Part shown: piece by piece, positions 8,644 to 18,800 of the stretch
How the letters are laid out: each line of letters begins with the position of its first letter
How positions within the stretch are numbered: the stretch's first letter is position 1
Origin: Marine Group II euryarchaeote MED-G35
GTDB lineage: Archaea; Thermoplasmatota; Poseidoniia; Poseidoniales; Thalassarchaeaceae
Direction of reading: 5' to 3'
Assembly (NCBI GenBank): GCA_002457155.1
Contig: NTJS01000014.1
Location: 1-37,466 of the forward strand
Length of the DNA: 37,466 bases
The notes under the pieces: model-generated
The model's database searches: none
The model's input: the letters and a program-made list of their open reading frames with translations, nothing else
Told to the model about the DNA's origin: nothing
Made by a program: the position numbers and the translations under genes

Positions 8644-10056
8644 ATGTCCGCCCTAACCTTCAACGACTGGGACCTTGATGGTGATGTCTCCGAGGCTATC
8701 AAGGGCATGGGCTGGGAAGAGCCCACTCAGATTCAATCTGAGTCAGTACCAGTAGCCCGCAAAGGAAAGGACGTAGTGGGACAGGCCCGGACTGGTTCCG
8801 GAAAGACCGCTGCATTCGGGATTCCGATAATTGAGTCATGTGGACCAGATGGTTCCTTGCAGTCGCTCGTTCTCTGCCCTACAAGGGAGCTAGCTGTCCA
8901 AGTCGCAGAGGAGATGAACAACCTCCAGGGCAAGAAGGGACTCAGGATTGAGACGGTCTACGGTGGAACTGACATAGAGAAGCAGGCAAAACTGCTCGAC
9001 AAGGGGGTTGACGTCATAGTTGGAACCCCCGGAAGGGTCATCGACATGAGCAAGAGGGGGCACATCGACCTCCCGGCTATCAGAATATTCTGCCTCGATG
9101 AGGCTGACAGGATGCTAGACATGGGATTCTTCCCAGACGTCCTATGGATCGTGGAGAAGATGACCGGGAGGAGTCAGACGCTGCTATTCAGCGCCACGTT
9201 CCCCCAGGAGGTTCTCGATGCCACGGAGGAATTCACCAACGACCCCGTCCACGTAATGAGCGAGGACCTTGAGGTCGAGGTCCCGGAGATTGACCAATTC
9301 GCGATAAAGGTCGGTCGACTCAACAAGATGTGGGCCCTCGGTAGAATCGTTGCAAACATGTCCGAAGGGGACCAGATGCTAATCTTCACCAACACGAAGA
9401 GGATGGTCGACATGCTGGATGAGAGGCTCGGCAGGCAGGGAGTCGACTCAGCCGCCCTCCATGGAGACATGGCGCAGAACAAGAGAGAGAGAATCCTGGA
9501 CAGTTTCCGAGAGGGTAAGAAGAGCATCCTGGTAGCCACGGACGTAGCCGCAAGGGGACTGGACGTTGATGGGATCACGCACGTGGTGAACTACGACCTC
9601 CCCGATGAGACGGAGTCGTACGTTCATCGGATCGGCCGCACCGGAAGAATGGGCAGGAGTGGTCAGGCCTGGAGCTTCGTGGGCGGATCGGAAATGTCGC
9701 AACTCGACAAGATCGCGAACACATGGGGTATGACGATACCGATGGTGGACGCACCAGAACTGCCAGACGGGTCCAAGGAAATGGCTAGGCTGAAGGAAGA
9801 CTGGGACGAGATCTCGGATTGCTTCGGAATGGTCACTGTCAAGCTCTCCCTCGGAAGCAGGGACGCAAGCAAGCTGGCACTAGCTGATTGGATTGTCAAC
9901 CAAGCGAGGGTCCCAGAGGTGGCTATCGGGGAAATCTCGATGGGGGATAGCGAGTCCACCGTCGAGGTGCACGTGAAGAAGGCCTCTTACGTAATCGACG
10001 TGCTAAAATCGAGAGATTTCCAAGGTAGAAGACTCCAACCAGCGATAGTTAACTAG
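8644..10056 (+). CDS. DEAD-box RNA helicase with DbpA-like C-terminal RNA-binding domain
   Basis: TQIQSESVP, ARTGSGKTAAFGIP, PTRELAVQV, GTPGRVID, LDEADRMLDMGF, SATFP, ATDVAARGLDV, HRIGRTGRMGRSG; C-terminal DbpA-like region. Confidence 0.95.
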   Translation: MSALTFNDWDLDGDVSEAIKGMGWEEPTQIQSESVPVARKGKDVVGQARTGSGKTAAFGIPIIESCGPDGSLQSLVLCPTRELAVQVAEEMNNLQGKKGLRIETVYGGTDIEKQAKLLDKGVDVIVGTPGRVIDMSKRGHIDLPAIRIFCLDEADRMLDMGFFPDVLWIVEKMTGRSQTLLFSATFPQEVLDATEEFTNDPVHVMSEDLEVEVPEIDQFAIKVGRLNKMWALGRIVANMSEGDQMLIFTNTKRMVDMLDERLGRQGVDSAALHGDMAQNKRERILDSFREGKKSILVATDVAARGLDVDGITHVVNYDLPDETESYVHRIGRTGRMGRSGQAWSFVGGSEMSQLDKIANTWGMTIPMVDAPELPDGSKEMARLKEDWDEISDCFGMVTVKLSLGSRDASKLALADWIVNQARVPEVAIGEISMGDSESTVEVHVKKASYVIDVLKSRDFQGRRLQPAIVN

Positions 10057-10106
10057 ACAAGTAGTGGAAGGAAAATTTTGATTCGTCGGGAGGGACCTTC
10101 CGCATC

Positions 10107-10116
10107 CTAAATATAT
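10107..10116 (+). promoter_or_regulatory. TATA-like element (CTAAATATAT) for the coiled-coil gene
   Basis: AT-rich box 21-30 nt upstream of ATG 10137, the spacing expected for leaderless archaeal transcription. Confidence 0.6.
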
Positions 10117-10136
10117 CCGGACTAACAAGACCCTAC

Positions 10137-12758
10137 ATGGCTGACGGCAAGGGGAGCAACGCGGCCAAAGATAAGCAGGCAGCAGACGCGGCGAAGAAGG
10201 CTGCAGACGCGGCGAAAAAGAAGGCTGACGCGGCGAAGAAGGCTGCTGACGCGGCGAAGAAGGCTGCAGACGCGGCGAAGAAGGCTGCAGACGCGGCGAA
10301 GAAGAAGGCCGATGCGGAGAAGAAGGCTGCAGACGCGGCGAAGAAGAAGGCCGATGCGGAGAAGAAGGCTGCAGACGCGGCGAAGAAGAAGGCCGATGCG
10401 GAGAAGAAGCGTCTGCAAGAGCAGAAGAAGGCTGCAGACGTGGCATCACAGGAGAGGACGGCGGCCGAGAAAAATCTCGAGAGTGCCAAGAAAGCGAGGG
10501 ACAAGGCCGAACAAGAACTCAAGAAGACAACAGAATCCATCAAAGAGACATCCAAAAAGATTAGCGATCTGAAGAAGTCCAAATCGACCACAGAGAAGGA
10601 CCTAAGGAACCAGGACTCGATTAGGAAAAGGGCCGAAAGCGACCTTGTCCGAAAGAAGAGGGCGAGCACCGCGGAAGCGAAGCAGCTAGAGAACCTCGAA
10701 AGACAGGTGAAATCAGTCAAGGCGGGGTTGGAGGACTCCAAGAAGGCCGCCTCGGAGGCAAAGAGCCGATTGGAAAAGGAAATGGCCAGATCCAGCAAAA
10801 ACGCAAAGAAGTCTGGAGACCTGTCCAAAGAGCTGTCCTCCCTCCAAGGTGACCTCAAGAAGTCACAGAACGAGCACATGAAGGCGGAGAAGGAACTCTC
10901 TGAGGAGTCGAAGAAGGGTGCTTCCGAGAAGGCCAGGCTGCAACAGGCCACAGATTCACTGAGGGCCCTAAGGGGCAAAATATCCGAATTGGCGAAGAAG
11001 GTCAAGGTCACGAGAGCGAGGACGGAGGATCAGGCGAAGATGCTGAAGGACTTCGAAGGCAGGCTAGCCGAGGAGACCAAGGCCAAGGCAGAGGCGGAGA
11101 AAAGGCTGGAAAGGGCCAAGAAGGAGACCGAATCGGCCATCTCGAAGAGGAAAGAGGCAGAGGCCAAGACGAAAGGTGCAGAGAAGACATACCAATCCAC
11201 AGTGAAGCCCAGAAAGGACGCCGAGGACAGGGCCAAGAGGGCCGATTCCGACAGGAAGAAGGCTGAGAGGGAGCTCGAGAAGAGAGAGGTCCTCCGGAAG
11301 AAGGCGGAGGCGGAGGCGAAGAAGGGAGTGGCCGACAGGAAGGCCGCCGAGAAGACCAAAACGGAGGCCGAGAAGACCAAAACGGAGGCCGAGAAGGCGC
11401 GCGACGAGAGCATCAAGGCGACGGACAAGGCAAGGGCCATTCTCACCGAGGCGAGGACCAAGCTAAAGGGGATCAGGGAAGACCTACAAAGGGCAGAGAT
11501 AGAGCGCAAGTCAGCCCAAGACAAGTCAGCCAAGGCCAAGACCGAGGCAGAAGAGCTAGCCAAGAAGGCAGCGTCCAGCAAGGCGAGCGCAGAGAGCGCG
11601 GCCAAGAGGGTGAAGGACGAAAACAAGGCCGGCAAGGAAGCGAAGGCCAGGTACGCGGAGCACCAGAAGAGGGGCGAAGGGGCGAAGAAGGAGGCTGCCG
11701 AGGCTGACAAGGAGAAGGAGAAGTCACTGAGCAAACTCGGGGAAGTAACCAAGGCCAAGCAAGCATACCAGAGAAGGGCCTCGGAAGAAAGCAAGAAGAG
11801 AGAGGCCCTGGAAGATGAGACCCGGCAGAAGAAGAAGTTGACCTCGGACACCAACAAGAAGGCGGAGTCCGAGGCCAAGATGAAGGCGGAGGCAGAGAAC
11901 AAGGCAAAGTCGGAAGCACAGTCCCACAAGAAGGCCAAGGAGGACCTGAAGAGCGAGACCGAGGCCTGGAAGGAAGCGGAGAAGGAACTGGGCAAGGCGA
12001 CCGGAGCCAGGAAGAAGGCACAAGCAGAGGAGGCGAAGGCCAGGAAGGAGAAGGAAGCCACCCAGAAGGAGCACCGAGACGCCAAGCAGAGCAGGATTGA
12101 GGCCGAGAACGCTGCCAAGCAGGAAGAGAGGGACATGAGGGAGTCCCAGAGGCTAGCAGAGGGGGAGGCGAAGGCCAGGCGGGACCTCGAGAAGGGGATA
12201 GAGGAAGAGGAGAAGCGCCAGAAGATAGCAAGGGCCAAGAAGAAGGCAATGGCGAAGAAGAAGCTCAGTGCAGAGGAGCTTGCCAATGAGGAGGCGCGCA
12301 AGCGCCAGGCGGCCAAGGACAAAGTCAAGAAGAAGGCCGAGAAGAGGCGGAAGAAGGCCGAGGAAGCTCGCCAGAGGAAGAGCCTTGCCGAGGCCGAGGC
12401 AGAGCGGGAAGCGGAGGTGATCAAACTGGAGGTGGAGATGAGGCTGAACGACCTGAAGACCCAGGAGGGGTCCATGGCCAAGGAGGACTACATCAACGCC
12501 AGGATAAAGATCAAGGCGATCACAGTGGACTTCTCGGTCATCGGAGAATCCGAAGGCAGGGACGACGACCTGCAGCAGATAGACGGGATCGACGATGCTC
12601 TCGAGAAGAGGCTGAACACCCTCGGCATCACCACGCTGGACCAGCTATCGAAGATGGGCGACGACATGTCGGACGACGTCAACGACGCGATAGAATACAT
12701 GCCTGGGAGGATTCGCAGACAACTGTGGTCAGACCAGGCGAAGATCCTGCTGGAGTGA
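10137..12758 (+). CDS. 873-aa K/A/E-rich coiled-coil protein with C-terminal HhH-like module
   Basis: Almost uninterrupted heptad-like sequence, then DLQQIDGIDDALEKRLNTLGITTLDQLSKM...VNDAIEYMPGRIRRQLWSDQAKILLE; no signal peptide or TM. Confidence 0.88.
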   Translation: MADGKGSNAAKDKQAADAAKKAADAAKKKADAAKKAADAAKKAADAAKKAADAAKKKADAEKKAADAAKKKADAEKKAADAAKKKADAEKKRLQEQKKAADVASQERTAAEKNLESAKKARDKAEQELKKTTESIKETSKKISDLKKSKSTTEKDLRNQDSIRKRAESDLVRKKRASTAEAKQLENLERQVKSVKAGLEDSKKAASEAKSRLEKEMARSSKNAKKSGDLSKELSSLQGDLKKSQNEHMKAEKELSEESKKGASEKARLQQATDSLRALRGKISELAKKVKVTRARTEDQAKMLKDFEGRLAEETKAKAEAEKRLERAKKETESAISKRKEAEAKTKGAEKTYQSTVKPRKDAEDRAKRADSDRKKAERELEKREVLRKKAEAEAKKGVADRKAAEKTKTEAEKTKTEAEKARDESIKATDKARAILTEARTKLKGIREDLQRAEIERKSAQDKSAKAKTEAEELAKKAASSKASAESAAKRVKDENKAGKEAKARYAEHQKRGEGAKKEAAEADKEKEKSLSKLGEVTKAKQAYQRRASEESKKREALEDETRQKKKLTSDTNKKAESEAKMKAEAENKAKSEAQSHKKAKEDLKSETEAWKEAEKELGKATGARKKAQAEEAKARKEKEATQKEHRDAKQSRIEAENAAKQEERDMRESQRLAEGEAKARRDLEKGIEEEEKRQKIARAKKKAMAKKKLSAEELANEEARKRQAAKDKVKKKAEKRRKKAEEARQRKSLAEAEAEREAEVIKLEVEMRLNDLKTQEGSMAKEDYINARIKIKAITVDFSVIGESEGRDDDLQQIDGIDDALEKRLNTLGITTLDQLSKMGDDMSDDVNDAIEYMPGRIRRQLWSDQAKILLE
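10174..10413 (+). repeat. In-frame DNA tandem repeat, 21/42-nt units (ADAAKKA / ADAEKKAADAAKKK)
   Basis: GCCGATGCGGAGAAGAAG recurs at 10308, 10350 and 10392 (exact 42-nt period), preceded by 21-nt units GCWGAYGCGGCGAAGAAG. Confidence 0.9.
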
Positions 12759-12763
12759 GTCAA

Positions 12764-12789
12764 CAGACACCCCCCTACAGGGGTGTCTG
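12764..12789 (+). terminator. Perfect 10-bp stem, 6-nt loop hairpin between coiled-coil gene and giant ORF
   Basis: CAGACACCCC-cctaca-GGGGTGTCTG, just after the 12758 stop; no following T tract, so the terminator role is uncertain. Confidence 0.5.
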
Positions 12790-12805
12790 AAATCGAAAAC
12801 AAGAG

Positions 12806-12823
12806 TTATCCGCGGATAATATC
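12806..12823 (+). promoter_or_regulatory. 14-bp palindrome TTATCCGCGGATAA overlapping TATA-like element of the giant gene
   Basis: Perfect palindrome at 12806-12819 running into GATAATATC, about 28-36 nt upstream of ATG 12851. Confidence 0.5.
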
Positions 12824-12850
12824 AAAAGCGGAATTTCACGTTGGGAGAGT

Positions 12851-15800
12851 ATGCGAGCGCAAGCAAGGGCCTCCGTACGGGCCCTGACACTGGTTCTGCT
12901 GATGCTCACGAGCACACAGCTGATGCTCCTCTCTTCCATGGACCACTCCGTCCGGGAGCTCGAACGGGCACCGCAGAGGTTCGACATCGACAACTCCGAG
13001 GTCTCCATAATCGACTTGGGAAATGACCACGCTTGCGTTATCGGTACATCGAACCAGATGAAGTGCTGGGGAGGAGGTGATGCGGGCAAGACCGGTCACG
13101 AGAACACTGCCGACTACGGTGACGACGAGAAGGAGATGGGGCAGTACCTCATGTTCACGGACCTCGGTATTGGGATCGTAGTCACGGAAGTTAGTGCTGG
13201 GTCGGATCACACCTGCGCCCTGATAAGCGATGGGTCAGTGAAGTGCTGGGGCAGCAATCACCTCCTCGGATCCGCCTCCGGAGCCGAGGACACGGGAGCT
13301 AGGGGGGACGGTTTCATGGAGATGGGGGACAACGTCCCCACGGTATACGGCTTCGGACCGGGGTCTTCCAGTTCAGAATGGAACGCGGTTTCCATCTCAG
13401 TCGGTCACACGCACGCTTGCTCCATAGTAAACGACACGACTCAGGACCAGCTGAGGTGCTGGGGGTTGAACGACTATGGCCAACTAGGCCTAGAGTCAAC
13501 AGACACAATCGGTGACGATGCCTCGGAGGGAATGGCAGTGGACCTCCCGGACAGGGGTGGCATTGGGATTTCCCAGGTCTCTGCCGGATACAGCCACACC
13601 TGCGTACTTTGGGTCGATGGCGAGATGGCCTGCTGGGGGTCCAACGGCTACGGGGAGCTTGGCATTGGCAATACTAGCACAATCGGCGACGAATCCGGCG
13701 AGATGGGCGAGAGCCTGGGCCTAGTCAGCCTCCCCTCCGGGAGAACGGCCACGCAAATAGCAGCGGGAGAGCACATGACCTGCGCCGTGCTGGACGAGCA
13801 GGTTGATGGGAACCTTGTATGCTGGGGATGGGGTGACAGCGGCAGGCTCGGAAGCGAATCCGTCGGAACAACCGGTGACTCCTCTGGTGAGATGGGGGAT
13901 AACCTGGAAGTGGTGGAGCTCGGAACCGGTCTTACAGTCGATTCCATTGGAGTGGGGTACGGATCCTCATGCGCAATCATGAACAACAGCATGGTGAAGT
14001 GCTGGGGATTGGGTGACAGCGGCGCTCTTGGTTACGAGGATGCCGTTTCCAGGGGCTTCGGGCAGAATCAGATGGGGATTTACCTCCCGGCTGTTGACCT
14101 AGGTTCCAACGTTCATGCGACGAGCGTCGATGTTGGCGAGTCATTCGCATGCGCAATCATGAACAACAGCATGGTGAAGTGCTGGGGAACTGGTTTGGAC
14201 GGGAGGACCGGACTGGGCATTTCCGGCGCAACTGGCGACACTGAAGGGGACATGGGAGATAACCTGCCATACGTGGAGCTCTACCTGCCCGAGGAGACTC
14301 TGGACCAGCCCTGCGACCTCCCTGCTGAGGGGTCGCCCCTCTCCCAAGACACACTCGACAGCAGCAGCCAGTACGTAGGCAACAAGATCTCGACTACCAT
14401 GACCCCAGAGGGGTGCGGTGCCGTTGCCTACATCGACGAGACGAACCTATTAGCCAGGTTCGGAATCTTCAACAAGGGCAAGTGGGCCACGGAGAACGTC
14501 TACGTCTTGACCGGTTACACCGACGCCAGGTTTCTTGACGTGTCTCTGACCATCGACTCCAGCGGCACCCCGCACATCGCCATATCCCTGACGAACAACG
14601 GGGCGTCCGGCTATGGACTGTTTTACGTAACCAAGGTGGATGGGGAATGGTTGAGTAACGAGGTTTCCGGCCAGAGGACGACTGCCAATTCCATAGAGTT
14701 GGATGAGGACGGCAACCTGTACGTCATCTTCCAAGACTACAGTGAATCAGGAGGAGATTGGCTCGGAAAGGTGTACGCCATGACATGCTCCTCCGCCCAA
14801 TACGAATCCACCCAATGCGTGGGATCTGGTGACTGGGAGACACCCCCCAGCGACAGTTGGGTGGGCCCATCGTCCTTCTCCAACTCTCTCGACACCGACG
14901 TCGCCTTCGACGGGATGATCCAGATTGCCTACATCAGCAATGAAACCTGCTCCACCACATCCTGTCTAGGCGAACCGGGGTACGTGATGGTAGTAGAACT
15001 AGACTCGAGTGGATTTGGGACCCCCGTCAACACAAGTGGACTAGCAAACGTACCGGGGCAATGGGATAACTGGGCAGTTGCGGGGAACTCCTCGCTCGCC
15101 ATGGACCTGGGTCTGGATGGCTCCATCAACATCGCCTACCTAGGAAGCACCGAGGGGGTCCACTACACGTCTTGCACCTCGGACTGCGGCAACCCCGGCT
15201 CATGGACCTCGGAGGACGTGACGGATTCCGTAGACGTCTCCGACACAGGGATCATCGACATCGCGGTGGGAGCGGACCTGTCCACCCTGATTCTCGCTGG
15301 CACCTCCGACGGGACGTTCGCGCTGCACAAGAGCGACGGCTCGTGGGAGAAGACCGAGCTGGAGGACTCGGGGGGAGCGGGATGGGTGGGAGTCGAGCTC
15401 AGCGGACAGGGGAAGATGTGGGGGTACTCGTACTACCCAGGGACTCCAGCATCAATGTCACTTTTCACCCAGGAGGGCCTCGCCACTGCGGGCCTGCTAA
15501 CCGACATAGACGGCGATGGGTGGACGAGGCTCGACGAGGCCCGATGCGGCACTGACTACTCAAACTCGTCCTCGACGCCAGTGGACGCCGACGGCGACGG
15601 TGTGTGCGACCTCTTCGACGACTGGGAGGACTCCTCGGTCTCGGCCGAGTCCGATGCCCTCTCCATCGGGGAGGAGTTCGGGTGCGCGGTGCTGTCCAAC
15701 AGCTCCGTGGCATGCTGGGGCGACAACTCCGAGGGGCAGCTGGGAAGCGCGTCTGCTGGACCCAGCAGCGCCTACGCGGTGCTCGTCGATCTCCCCGCCG

Positions 15801-18800
15801 GCTTCGAGGCGGGGGCCGTGGACGTCGGCTCGGCCCATGCCTGCTCCACGGGACTCGATGGCAGCCTGGTCTGCTGGGGCAGGAACGCCAATGGGCAGCT
15901 CGGACGCGGGACTGCCACTGCCAACGAGCTCCCCGGCTACGTGAGCCTGCCGTCCGGGGTCACGGTCTCGCAGTTCGCTGCGGGAGCGGACCACAACTGC
16001 ATGACCGGCACGGACTCCAACATGTACTGCTGGGGCAACGGGGGCGATGACAGGACTGGAAAGATCGTCAACAGCGAGAACACTGTAATCCAGTACGAGA
16101 ACTTCACCGACAACTCGAGGTCTTGGACCAGCACACACACGAGTCTCCTGCTGGGCCCGGCAGAGGGTCTGGATTACATAGAGAAGCTGTACTACTATAC
16201 TTGGCTATATCCCGAGATATACTCCGATGACTCGTTCGACGTCTCCCCAGGAGACGTGGTTTCCTTCAAGATGAGGGGCAAGGGCCATGGCGACAACGGG
16301 TACACCAGCGAGTACATCAGGTTCTACGCTGATAGCCAACAGGTAGTCCAAATCGACTCCAACTCCACGACACAATCCTCGAGCTGGTCGGACTGGCAGG
16401 ACGTCTCGTTCACCGTTCCGGATTCCTATACGGGAACCGGTCAAGTCTCTATCAAGATCTACATCAGGGGTTACAGGAACTACCTCCAGATTGACGACCT
16501 TCGAATAGCCACCCCTTCCTTTGGATCGATGAGCTCAGTCCCCTCCCCGAGTCGAGTATTGTGGGACGAATCCGGTGGCGTCTCGCAGATAGCCCTCGGT
16601 GCACGACACTCCTGCGCACTGCTAACCACTGGCAGCGTGAAGTGCTGGGGGCACAACGGAGGGAGCTACTCGAACGTCCTCGGGAGCCCTACATACACCG
16701 GGATGAGCACCTACGACCCGAAGGAGGTCGACCTGTCTGGCTCGAGCAGCCTGGTCTCGTCCAACTGGACCAGCAGCACCGTGGATGGGATTAACGCGGG
16801 CGATGGGGTGACTTGCGCGATAATGAGGAGCGGCGAGGCGCTCTGCTGGGGGACATCGTCACAGACCTCATACGCCGACCCGTCCGTTAGCACAGTGGCT
16901 TCGACGGGTGATGTCGGCAGGAGCCCGGCACTGACCACGGATGCTAATGGAAACTGGCTGTTGGCCTACAACGACGGGGATGGGATCTCGTACGCGAGGT
17001 ACGACGGCTCGAGCTGGAGCATGGCTTCCGTCTGCTCCGACTCCGACGAATGCGACAGCGACCGGGGCATCGGAGTCGGTGAGGAATCTGGGGGGGGCCT
17101 GCACTTCCTGAGCTACGACGAGGCTGCGGAGAAACTAGTCCACACTAGGCACCTGAGCAACATCACCACCATGGTCTCCGTGACCGGCCAGGACCCGAGG
17201 TACTTCGGCATCGCTAGGGACCCATCCACAGAGGAACTGCACCTGGCATACTACAGGGCGAGCGGCAAGAAGTTGATGCACAAGACGTTCAATGGCACGG
17301 GTTGGTCGGACTCGGTAGTCATAGATGACGACAAGTCATACACAGGCTACTCGTGGAACGGCATGAAGATAGATGCGGGAGGAAACCTGCACCTCTCATA
17401 CTGGTCCTGGTCGACCTCTGGGACCGATGACACGTGGCTGAAGTACGCCCATTACAACGGGACATCCTGGACCGTGGAGACCCTGCAGTCGATCATGGAC
17501 CAGAACAGCCCCACACTGCACACATCCCTGGACCTGGACAGCAGCGGCAACCCGCACATCTCCTACTACGACCACAAGAACGACACTCTCCGCTACACCT
17601 ACTACGACGGCGCAGACTGGGTCGACCAGAACCTCACGGTAGACGACTCGAACGACAACGGCAGGTACAACTCGATAGCACTGGACAGCAGCGACTACCC
17701 CCGGATAGCTTACAGGAACGAGACGTCGGACGACCTGGAGCTCGCCACATGGAGCGGTACGGAGTGGACAAGGGAGGTGGTCGACAGCACCAACAGCGTC
17801 GGCAGCTGGGCCTCCATCGCCATCGACAGCAGCGACTTGAGCAGGATAGCGTACTTCTACGACTCGGGATCCGACCTCAGGTACGCCTCGCACGACGGGG
17901 CCTCATGGTCCTTCCAAGACATCGACACGAGCGTGCAGTCCCACAGCATAGTCCTCGAGCTGGACGACAGCGACAGGCCCCGGATAGCATACCAGGACTA
18001 CTACAGCGAGCCTTGGCTCGCATACAACAACAGCGGGACTGGGGGGCAATGGGAGACGGTCCAAGTCAGGGACGGGTATGACCTTGGGGACCACATGGCA
18101 ATGACGCTTGACTACTCCACTGGGACGGCTTACATGGCATACCGGCAGCTTGACTGGCCGGCTGACGGCGGACTGCTCACGACGGTCTACACAGGGACGG
18201 CGTTAGCGTCAGACGCGGTGGCCAACAGCGGTGAGACTGCCAACTCGATCGGCATGGACCCGGAGATTCACATCTCGGGCAGCACCGTCATGGCCCCGTT
18301 CCTCAATGGGACGGACGGAGCATCACCGGCATTCGTCGAGATGGCGACTATCAGAGCCCCCGGTTCGGGCATCACAACTGTGGACGGGGAGAGTTACAAC
18401 GTCGGCAGCTATGGCATCTCCATGGCGCTAGACGGCGCTGGGAACCAGCACATCTCATACTACAACCAAAGCGGGACCAGCCTGATGTACGCAACGTTCG
18501 ACGGAGCCTCGTGGCAGGTCGAGGAGGTTGACAACGGAGTATCCTACGTCACCTCGTCGATAGCGATAGACGATGCGGGGAACCCCCACATCTCCTACGT
18601 TAACTCAACCCCGTCTCCAGATGCGGTCATGTACGCCCACCACAACGGCTCGGCATGGTCCATCGAGGTAGTCGCCACACCCTACTATGCCTATGACACC
18701 TCGATCGACCTGGATTCCAGCGGCAACGCGCACATCTCATACGCTGCATACAACAACTCCATCGGGTCCTACAACCTGAGGTACTCTTACCACAACGGCA

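Noticed and set aside
10133-12481. Long antisense ORFs (292 aa at 10133-11011 and 483 aa at 11030-12481, minus strand)
   Set aside because: Ser/Ala/Phe-rich mirror translations of the AAG/GCG/GAG-rich coiled-coil gene; composition artefact
15560-16138. 192-aa minus-strand ORF and similar +/- ORFs throughout 13000-31000
   Set aside because: Shadow frames of the giant repeat ORF; no recognisable domains and composition follows the repeats
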